In this document: in pieces, positions 45,381 through 55,373 of the stretch
Layout: every line of letters begins with the position of its first letter
Numbering within the stretch: the stretch's first letter is position 1
Assembly (NCBI GenBank): GCA_030998225.1
Contig: JAPYXD010000753.1
Coordinates: 1,612,001-1,676,000, forward strand
DNA: 64,000 bases
DNA from: Diplolepis rosae
Lineage: Eukaryota; Arthropoda; Insecta; Hymenoptera; Diplolepididae
Direction: 5' to 3'
Notes under the pieces: model-generated
Databases searched by the model: none
What the model was told of the DNA's origin: nothing
Seen by the model: only the letters and a program-made list of their open reading frames with translations
Position numbers and translations under genes: made by a program

Positions 45381-46134
45381 CTGGGGAAAAAGTGGGGCAC
45401 TAGTTAATTTTACCCTAGGTGCAACCAGCGCCCCACTGGAAAGCTCTACTAGTTCCTGGATAGTCATGTAATGATTTCTCCTCCCAGGCGGTAGTGTGGG
45501 AAAACTGGTAAGGAAAACATATTTTAAATTGGCAGGGAAAATTAGCTTGAAACTAGCGAACATCAATTAATTGTTTAATGTTTAATAAATGTATCAATAA
45601 GGAAAACTAGATATGGACTCGACAGCCGGAGTCGAGTTATAACTAGCTAGGGATTCAAAGGGAAAAAAGTGTGTAAAAACTAGTAAGGAAAACAAGTTTT
45701 AAACTGGAAGGGAAAACTAGCTTGAAACTAGTGAACGTCAATTCATTGTGTAATGTTTAATAAATGTATCACTAAGGAAAACTAAATATGGACTCGACAG
45801 CCGGGGTCGAGGTATAACTAGCTAGGGATTCAATGGGAAAAAAGTGTAAGGAAAAACTGGTAAGAAAAACAAGTTTTAAACTGGATTGAAAAACTAGCTT
45901 GGAACTAGCGTATGACAATTAATTATTTAATGTTTAATAAATGTATCAATAAGAAAAACTAGATATGGACTCGGCAGCTGGGGTGGATTTAAAACTAGCT
46001 AGGGGTTCAAAGGGAAAACTAGATATAAACTAGATAGCCACCATTGATTTATAACTAGTCCAGTTTTACAGACTGAGTTCTAGGTGGGTCTTGACTAGTT
46101 TTTCGCTACCTAAATCTAGCTAGTGCCTCACCAG
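45381..46134. mobile_element. CTAG-rich element with internal 176-bp repeats
   Basis: The left end GTGGGGCACTAGTTAATTTTACC is mirrored by the right end GGTAGCG..CTAGCTAGTGCCTCAC (inverse). Between them, GGAAAACTAGATATGGACTCG recurs at 45,601, 45,776 and 45,953 (period about 176), with AACTAGCTAGGGATTCAA. CTAG/AACTAG words fill the interior. No transposase. The small frame at 45,375-45,566 is not a gene. Confidence 0.72.
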
Positions 46135-46980
46135 AAATAAGGAATCACCAGACCAATTTCTACTAGGATATGTAAAACGAAAAATTTTATTTCTTTGGAA
46201 GCCATTAACTTAGTCTAAAACAATGCATAAAAGATTTTCTACATTGTGAATAGTTTCCAATTGTAAATAAAGAATGAAGTCTAGAACTTTAAATGGAAAA
46301 TAAAATTGGTACCTAAAACTGATTGAATTAACAAAATGCAGACCGCTTTAATGAACAGTCTCGCCTTTCCTTCTCCCTTTCTGTCATGGCGTAGTCTGGT
46401 CCTAAAGAATTTCAGAGTAAAAAAATATGGCACGAATGGCATTCCAGAAGGAAGTAAGTTTTCTTGCCCTTCGTTATTTCTCTCGGTTTTATAAGGCACG
46501 ATTTCAGCAGGAATTAAAACACAACTGCAGAATTCTGATAACTGTGATATTTGACTGTCTATAGGACTGAATTGCAGCAAATATTTTCTGGGAACTGATT
46601 AAAATGTCCCACGAACTTTAATGAATTCGAGGAAGTTAAAAAATGCTCCAGTGTTTCGTATAATGATTTGGTAATGAAATTTAATTAATTCATGCGGGAC
46701 GTGTCATATATGATTTACTTGATATATATTTCTTGACAATATCAGGCAAACACTTTCTATTACTAAAGATTATTTCATATTTATGACATAATTTATTATT
46801 CGAAATTTAAATTACAAAAAGTTATATCAATTTTGAAAAATTTATATTTTTAATTCTTTATTGCTTTTAGCCTCAAAACATCTAACAAATATTATAAATT
46901 GAAAAAAAAACATTTGTTAATTCGACAATTTAACAATGTAACAATGTAACATAACAATTATAGAAAAATGTCGTAACTTA
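46135..46980. other. unassigned, AT-rich
   Basis: A 99-codon minus-strand frame (46,580-46,281) has no recognised domain or splice context. Just before the satellite, 46,953-46,977 carries AACAATTATAGAAAAATGTCGTAAC, echoed at 50,385-50,409 after it. Confidence 0.35.
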
Positions 46981-46984
46981 TTTT

Positions 46985-49900
46985 ATTATTAGGTAAATCA
47001 ATAGTTTCAAAATTTTTAAGAGTGTTTCTGTTTATGATTTACTTGTTCTGTAACACTTGTTAGATGAATGTTTCGTATCTGTTTTTTGTCAAAGTTACGT
47101 AACTGTTCTAGAAGAGTGTTACAAATTATCTAACAGGTCCAGAATTTTTATGAGTCGTGGTTATGTTACTTGTTTTATCTATCCACTGGAGACTCACTGT
47201 TGTTACGTAGCTATTACATATCATTTCTGTAAAAATGACATCTTATAAGTGTCTAATTTTCGCTAAAAACGCGTTATTCGTAAATCGTATCAACTTTTTT
47301 GAAGGGAATCGCTTTTGTAACAAAGTAACAAAAGTGTTTCTGTTTATGATTTACTTGTTCTGTAAAAATTGTTAGATGAATTTTTTGTAACTGTTTTTTG
47401 TCAAAATTATGTAACTGTTCTAGAAGAATGTTACAAACTATGTAACAGGTCCAGAATTTTGATGAGTCGTGGTTATGTTACTTGTTTTATCTATCCACTG
47501 GAAACTCACCCTTCTTACGTAGCCATTACATATCATTTCTGTAAAAATGACATCTTATAAGTGTCTAATTTTCGCTAAAAACGCGTTATTCGTAAATCGT
47601 AGCAACTTTTTTTAAGGGAATCGCTTTTGTAACAAAGTAACAAAAGTGTTTCTGTTTATGATTTACTTGTTCTGTAAAAATTGTTAGATGAATTTTTTGT
47701 AACTGTTTTTTGTCAAAATTATGTAACTGTTCTAGAAGAATGTTACAAACTATGTAACAGGTCCAGAATTTTGATGAGTCGTGGTTATGTTACTTGTTTT
47801 ATCTATCCACTGGAAACTCACCCTTCTTACGTAGCCATTACATATCATTTCTGTAAAAATGACATCTTATAAGTGTCTAATTTTCGCTAAAAACGCGTTA
47901 TTTGTAAATCGTAGCAACTTTTTTTAAGGGGATTGCTTTCGTAACAAAGTAACAAAAGTGTTTCTGTTTATGATTTACTTGTTCTGTAACACTTGTTAGA
48001 TGAATGTTTCGTAGCTGTTTTTTGTCAAAGTTACGTAACTGTTCTAGAAGAATGTTACAAACTATGTAACAGGTCCAGAATTTTGATGAGTCGTGGTTAT
48101 GTTACTTGTTTTATCTATCCACTGGAAACTCACCCTTCTTACGTAGCCATTACATATCATTTCTGTAAAAATGACATCTTATAAGTGTCTAATTTTCGCT
48201 AAAAAAGCGTTATTCGTAATTCGTATCAAATGTTTTTAAGGGAATCGCTTTTGTAACAAAGTAACAAAAGTGTTTCTGTTTATGATTTACTTGTTCTGTA
48301 ACACTTGTTAGATAAATGTTTCGTATCTATTTTTTTGTCAAAATTATGTAACTGTTATAGAAGAATGTTACAAACTATGTATCATGTCCAGAATTTTGAT
48401 GAGTCGTGGTTATGTTACTTGTTTTATCTATCCACTGGAAACTCACCCTTCTTACGTAGCCATTACATATCATTTCTGTAAAAATGACATCTTATAAGTG
48501 TCTAATTTTCGCTAAAAACGCGTTATTTGTAAATCGTAGCAACTTTTTTTAAGGGGATTGCTTTCGTAACAAAGTAACAAAAGTGTTTCTGTTTATGATT
48601 TACTTGTTCTGTAACACTTGTTAGATGAATGTTTCGTAGCTGTTTTTTGTCAAAATTACGTAACTGTTCTAGAAGAATGTTACAAACTATGTAACAGGTC
48701 CAGAATTTTGATGAGTCGTGGTTATGTTACTTGTTTTATCTATCCACTGGAAACTCACCCTTCTTACGTAGCCATTACATATCATTTCTGTAAAAATGAC
48801 ATCTTATAAGTGTCTAATTTAAGCTAAAAACGCGTTATTCGTAAATCGTATCAACTTTTTTGAAGGGAATCGCTTTTGTAACAAAGTAACAAAAGTGTTT
48901 CTGTTTATGATTTACTTGTTCTGTAAAAATTGTTAGATGAATTTTTTGTAACTGTTTTTTGTCAAAATTATGTAACTGTTCTAGAAGAATGTTACAAACT
49001 ATGTAACAGGTCCAGAATTTTGATGAGTCGTGGTTATGTTACTTGTTTTATCTATCCACTGGAAACTCACCCTTCTTACGTAGCCATTACATATCATTTC
49101 TGTAAAAATGACATCTTATAAGTGTCTAATTTTCGCTAAAAACGCGTTATTTGTAAATCGTAGCAACTTTTTTTAAGGGGATTGCTTTCGTAACAAAGTA
49201 ACAAAAGTGTTTCTGTTTATGATTTACTTGTTCTGTAACACTTGTTAGATGAATGTTTCGTAGCTGTTTTTTGTCAAAGTTACGTAACTGTTCTAGAAGA
49301 ATGTTACAAACTATGTAACAGGTCCAGAATTTTGATGAGTCGTGGTTATGTTACCTGTTTTATCTATCCACTGGAGACTCACCCTTGTTACGTAGCCATT
49401 ACATATCATTTCTGTAAAAATGACATCTTATAAGTGTCTAATTTTTGCTAAAACCGCGTTATTCGTAAATCGTAGCAACTTTTTTTAAGGGAATCGCTTT
49501 CGTAACAAAGTAACAAAAGTGTTTCTGTTTATGATTTACTTGTTCTGTAACACTTGTTAGAAAAATGTTTCGTATCTGTTTTTTGTCAAAATTACGTAAC
49601 TGTTCTAGAAGAATGTTACAAACTATGTAACAGGTCCAGAATTTTGATGAGTCGTGGTTATGTTACTTGTTTTATCTATCCACTGGAAACTCACCCTTCT
49701 TACGTAGCCATTACATATCATTTCTGTAAAAATGACATCTTATAAGTGTCTAATTTTCGCTAAAAACGCGTTATTCGTAAATCGTATCAAATGTTTTGAA
49801 TGGAATCTCTTTTGTAACAAAGTAACAAAAGTGTTTCTGTTTATGATTTACTTGTTCTGTAACACTTGTTAGATAAATGTTTCGTAGCTGTTTTTTGTCA

Positions 49901-50380
49901 AAATTACGTAACTGTTCTAGAAGAATGTTACAAACTATGTAACAGGTCCAGAATTTTGATGAGTCGTGGTTATGTTACTTGTTTTATCTATCCACTGGAA
50001 ACTCACCCTTCTTACGTAGCCATTACATATCATTTCTGTAAAAATGACATCTTATAAGTGTCTAATTTTCGCTAAAAACGCGTTATTTGTAAATCGTAGC
50101 AACTTTTTTTAAGGGGATTGCTTTCGTAACAAAGTAACAAAAGTGTTTCTGTTTATGATTTACTTGTTCTGTAACACTTGTTAGATGAATGTTTCGTAGC
50201 TGTTTTTTGTCAAAGTTACGTAACTGTTCTAGAAGAATGTTACAAACTATGTAACAGGTCCAGAATTTTGATGAGTCGTGGTTATGTTACCTGTTTTATC
50301 TATCCACTGGAGACTCACCCTTGTTACGTAGCTATTACATATCATTTCTGTAAACATGGCATCTTATAAGTGTCACAATT
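46985..50380. repeat. 312-bp satellite array (about 11 copies)
   Basis: Monomers repeat every 312-313 bp (marker TTGTTAGATGAATGTTTCGT at about 47,051, 47,363, 47,675, 47,987, 48,299, 48,612, 48,924, 49,236, 49,548, 49,860 and 50,172). Each has GTAACAAAGTAACAAAAGTG, ATGTTACAAACTATGTAACAGG and GCTAAAAACGCGTTATTCGT. GTTAC/GTAAC words occur in both orientations. Ten of eleven monomers hold an open 63-codon frame; the copy at 48,299 is frameshifted by an extra T. Confidence 0.96.
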
Positions 50381-50456
50381 ACAGAACGGTTATAGAAAAT
50401 TTACGTAACAATATTATACGTTTTTTCAAGCCTTTTATTCACGAGTATGAATGAGA

Positions 50457-50462
50457 TTTATT
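50457..50462 (-). other. possible poly(A) signal of the C16orf89 homolog
   Basis: TTTATT on the plus strand is AATAAA on the minus strand, about 230 nt after the stop codon. It is the first canonical hexamer I noticed downstream. Confidence 0.35.
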
Positions 50463-50691
50463 ATTAAATTTAAATAAAAATGGCGGTATCTATGTATTGT
50501 CTTATTAGCAAAGCAAGAGCTGCAGCTCCAAGTCCGGTTGCATGATTTTGACATCCGAAATCCGTTTCATTTGTTGACCTTTGTTTTCGTGGACCATTGA
50601 GCTTATTTCTAGATTAATTTTAAAGACCTTTTAGAATACTAAAGATTTGGGATACTAATTCGGATAAAAAGATAGAAAAAACTAATTAAAA

Positions 50692-53467
50692 CTATACATA
50701 CGTGATAAAGGGATTGTAGCATCCACGTGGATGCTGCCAATTTATTATTAAATTCGCATAGTGGTCGTTTGCAAATTCGAGATAGCCTTTGGAACCGCAG
50801 ATAAGTACTGTAGAATTAAAAATACATTAATTTATCAATATTCAATATCAATATTAATTACAAAATATAACATAACAAAATTATTAATAATTGTTATTAT
50901 TTAAGATTCATTATGATTATTGATGGTTGATATTTATAAATATTAATCATAATCGCCCTAGTAATTCTAGTTTTGAAAAAAATGTAGGGAAATTTGCATA
51001 CAATTGATGTAAATTTTTATAAAATGATAAAAATTTTATAAGGTTTATTTAATAAAACTTTTATGAAATTCGTGATTTTTATAATGTTGTTTCATAAAGT
51101 TATTTTATAAAAACTTAATACAAAAAAATTCTTTTTATGAATCCCGAGTTTTTATTTTAAAAATTTCTCATTAAATTTTTCTATTTTATGAGAATTTTGA
51201 AAACATTTTATAACATCAATTTTATAAATAAAGGAAATTTTTTTTTGTAATTTTATAAAAACTAATCACTAGGGTGATTTGCGATAATTATTATATATCA
51301 TTTTCATAGATAATCAGTTGATAATCTTTATCGATATTCATTGTTAATAATAATTACAGGCTATAATCATTAGTAATTATTTAATTTGATTTTATTGAAA
51401 TGATTAAAAACCTTCGTTCAATTTTTCTATCATAATCTGTAGGATTAATCACCTCTGATGTCTTTGGAAATATCTCAGAATTGCATGAAAGTAATGACAT
51501 TTTTTTTACAATTTCAAAATCTTTGAAAAACTCCCAAAATCATGAGAAATCTTTAGAATCATTTTAAGTTTTTTGAATCTTGACTCTTTTAGTCTTTTAA
51601 AGTTTTATAAAATCATTTCAAAATTAATAAATAATTAAATTTGTATAAATTATAGATATATATATGAATAATAATTAAATTTATATTATTTTATTTATAA
51701 GCTCGTGTAATATAATTTCACTTTTTTCTTAAATCAACATTTCCTTTAGAAAATATATTATAAATAATTTAAATAATATTTAAAATTCTCAACTCGTACC
51801 TTCTTCGCAAGCTAAATCCGTCGAAGGAGGTGGAAATCCCAAACTTTCGAGGTCAACAAGATTTTGTAAAATTAAGGAACAATATTTGGAAATTAGCTCA
51901 GCGTATGAAATGATTTTCGAATTATCGCAGTTAAACTGTTGACAAATTATTTGAAAAATTGTTAAAAAGTAATGGTACTCCTTTTTTTAAGAGTGAAGTA
52001 CTCACCGTACTTGCAATCCAAATTAGAAGGACTCTGTGAGTGAGAGCATATCCTTTGGGATTGTCATTTCTCAATAACATAATTTCACATTTTGTTGGAA
52101 TTTTGCAACTTTTTGTTGAAACTTTGTCAAGAATACTTGAAATACAGACATCGCTTTCTTCCTCTGTCGGTGTTCCATTGAATATTAAATTCTTGACTGT
52201 TTCAAAAGTCATATTGAATTTTGCCCAAGTAGGGATTTCCAAATCACCCATTTTCCACACAATTGGATGAATCCAATTTTCCGGATGATTGAGTATTTCA
52301 TTAACTGATAAAGAAACATACATTTAAATAATTTGAATAAATAAATTGGTATTTTTAATGAAATAAACTCACATTTGGCTGTATTTTTTGATTCCGATTT
52401 AATATTTTTTTTCATGAACCTTCGAGCCTTGTCACAAAGTTTCATAATGTTTCTTAAAATATTTTGATGATCCAATCCAATAGAAGTCAAATTTGAATGA
52501 ATTAATGTAGCCCTCAGGTGCGCTTGGTAAAATAAATTTAAATTATTGATAGTTGTTATTGATTTATCAGACTGAAGTTTAAGAAGTCAATAATTAATGA
52601 TTTGCAAATAAATATCTAGTTTATTTATTGCTTTTAGTAAAGACTAAATAATTATATTTTGCCAAAATTTACCCAATACTGGCTCAGTATTGGCTTACTA
52701 CTAATTTCCTTTAATATGGAAACTATTTTTAAATTTGTTATTGGAAGAAAGAAATTATTTTTTTGTCCGCCGGACACCGAAAGTTAGCCTTGTCGTTTTG
52801 CGTGCGGAAACTTGATTTTCCTGCACTAGTGCGGTAAAATCAATTTTCCGCACGCAAAACGACAGACACGGCTAACTTGGTATACAGCGGGAAAAAAATA
52901 TCGTTACGCCTTCTGTACTTAGTACAAAATATACTATTTTGAATGCGAAAAGTGGAGAAAAGTAAAAAATAAACAAACCTTCTGCTAAAGTTAATCCAAA
53001 AATGGCGTCTACGTTCATTTGTTCCGGTCTGCGAGCCATGTAGTCCACCACTTTCCATAACGCATTTAGACGCCGATCTAAAATTAATTATTTTTTCTGC
53101 TTCATTAGAATTATTACACTTATATTACAGAAAATTATCGATGTTTCTTACTGTGCATCTAACTGTACAGTGCCGCAAATTAATGATATTTCCTACTCGT
53201 ACAATGAAATGAAAAAAGATGTGATCGAATATTATATAAAGTAAAAATCGTATCTACTGTACAGTAAATGTACAGCATATCACATTAATGCTTTGTTTAG
53301 ATTAAAGAAAACTCAGAATTCACTTTCATGCTAACTTTCCAAATAATTACGCGACTGATTCAATTACCAAGTTCACCAAACTCTTGGCGATCAACAATGC
53401 AATAAATTCTTGAAAAATTTATAAAAATCACTAGGTAAATTGTGAGCCCGAGATGCTGAGATCGCAT
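50692..53467 (-). CDS. C16orf89 homolog (UPF0764 family), six exons
   Basis: Minus-strand exons: 53,467-53,368, 53,077-52,979, 52,522-52,373, 52,304-52,006, 51,935-51,800 and 50,807-50,692. All introns are GT-AG and every junction keeps frame, giving 299 aa ending YNPFITYV. Residues 5-23 form a signal peptide, so the protein is probably secreted; the family's biochemical role is unknown. Family landmarks in order: NVDAIFGLTLAEA (about 55), WIHPIVWKMGD (127), SDVC (167-170), CKIPTKC (183-189), KGYALTHRVLLIW (200), YCSLIL, GFPPPSTDL, LICGSKGYLEF (263-273), WQHPRGC (285-291). Human C16orf89 has the same order, including SDVC, CGLSDLC, GYCLSHQ, CGMGGF and WQ..GC. I chose ATG 53,467 because the signal peptide follows; the frame stays open upstream. 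Introns hold AT-rich DNA and a palindromic element. The neighbouring protease homolog is divergent. Confidence 0.9.
52766..52960. repeat. palindromic TTTTCCGCAC element in an intron
   Basis: GTCGTTTTGCGTGCGGAAA.. at 52,792-52,821 is mirrored at 52,834-52,863 with two mismatches, the loop containing GCACTAGTGCGG. Flanks GAAAGTTAGCCTTGTCG and CGGCTAACTTGGTATAC extend the symmetry. The same family is found in three tandem copies at 56.8-57.6 kb, in an intron of the protease homolog. Confidence 0.78.
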
Positions 53468-53965
53468 AGCTATCGTTGTGACGCCAGTTTTACGACTTAG
53501 AAATTCCACCTGTAACAAGACATTTATATCCTTCCCACCACACGTGATCTGAGATATAAACAATATAAATCTAATCAGTGGTATTGGTTCTTGGTATACT
53601 TTTTCTTCGTTTGACCAACGTTGAAAAATCACAGAAATCACTCTTGAAATTCGATTTTCTCTCGGGAGACTGAGGTCGATGTAAATAGATTCCAAACGCA
53701 TTTCACTGATACAGACAAATTGAATCTTATTCATCTTAATGTGAAACTTAATTTTTCCTTTGAAAAACTTTGTGGAATTTAAAAAATACTATTTTATATA
53801 AAAATCAATGAAAATGATCAAATTGTGGAAATACTTAAGCTTTAAGAAAACGGTTCAGTGTTTAGTCTAAGAATGGTCCTAGAATTTATAAAATCATGCA
53901 AAATTAAAAAGTCTACGACTAAGACGTGAAAATTTTTTAAAAGCTTCTATGCGTCAAAATGTATA

Positions 53966-54968
53966 TTCTCTCTAAATCTGAATCAGTCGAAATCTACTGT
54001 TTATCAGTGAAATTTGACTGATACAAATAGCTAAAAATATGGTACTGTGAATCAGTCAAATTTCACTGATCCAATCAGTTCAAAGTAACTGATTTAACAG
54101 TGAAAAATGTTTTTCACTGATGAAAAAATTAAAATTAACTGTTTCATAAATGAAAAAGTATTTTTCACTGTTAAATAAGTTAATTTTCACTAAAGTAATC
54201 AGTGTAATTTGACTAATACAAATAGCTAAAAAGAGGTTACTGTGAATCATTCAAATTACACTGATTTCTTTAGTGAAAATTAACTTATTTAACAGTGAAA
54301 AATACTTTTTCATTTATGAAATAGTTGATTTTAATTTGTTCTTCAGTGAAAAACATTTGTCACTCTTAAATCAGTTAGTTTGCACTGATTAAATCAGTGA
54401 AATTTGATTAATACAAATAGCTACAAAGAGGTTACTGTGAATCATTTAAATTACACTGATTAGTTTAGTGAAAATTAACTTGTTTAATAGTGAAAAATAG
54501 CTTTTCATTAATGAATCAGTTAATTTTCACTTGTTTATCAGTGAAAAACGTTTTTCACTGTTAAATCAGTTAGTTTGAACTGATTGAATGAGTGAAATTC
54601 GACTGATTCACAGTAACCTCTTTTTAGCTATTTGTATTAGTCAAATTTCACTGATTGATTCAGTGCAAACTAACTGATTTAACAGTGGAAAATGTCTTTC
54701 ACTGAAGAACATTTGAAAATGAACTGTTTCATAAATGAAAAATTATTTTTCACTGTTAAATCAGCTAGTTTTTAATTGTTCATCAGTGACATTTGACAGG
54801 TTCACAGTAACTTCTTTTTAACTATTTGTGTTAGTCAAATTTCACTGATTCAATCAGTGCAAACTAACTGATTTGACAGTCAGAAATATTTGTTCACTGA
54901 TGAATCAGTGAAAAGTCAAATCACTGATTCAATCAGTGAAAATTTGACTGATTCAGATTTAGAGAGTT
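53966..54968. mobile_element. expanded CTCTCTAAATC MITE (1 kb), copy 9
   Basis: CTCTCTAAATCTGAATCAG starts at 53,968 and GATTTAGAGAG ends at 54,966. Four times the usual length: the interior repeats the ~200-bp module (TAGCTAAAAAGAGGTTACTG and its inverse) several times in alternating orientation. It lies between the divergent C16orf89 and protease-homolog genes. Confidence 0.8.
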
Positions 54969-55373
54969 ATTAGTAAAATCTAAATTCTTACACTTCAATT
55001 GTGTTTTTAATTAGTAATGGAATAAATTGAGTTTATTGTTAAATATTTATTCATATACTTTAATATTTAAAACATAAAAAACTGAGTAGATATTTATATT
55101 TTTATTTATATATAATTTTGCAATAATTGATGATATAATAAATACTTTAATTTTATCTTGTGCGCAAAAAATACAATAATTTTCTTTCTGTTAGAATTTA
55201 CGAGACAAAAGAATCATATCTTTCCCAGCATTCTAGTTTGATAACATGATGAAAAGAACCAATTAAAAAAAATCGTGTATCCGTCATAAAAGTTGATAGA
55301 CTACGATTTCCGGACTTGGCTTTACATAAATAGATGAATTTATCCAGTGATTCGACTTAGTTTTCTTTTCAAC
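54969..55373. other. upstream region of the protease homolog
   Basis: AT-rich, with TTACATAAATAGATG about 50 bp before the ATG as a possible TATA-like stretch. No firm promoter element can be assigned. Confidence 0.3.

Noticed and set aside
46281..46580. 99-codon minus-strand frame
   Set aside because: No domain, signal peptide or splice sites recognised. The length is compatible with chance.
47057..50369. Ten 63-codon frames as a gene family
   Set aside because: Each is the same position of a 312-bp satellite monomer, without promoter, signal peptide or splice evidence. One copy is frameshifted.
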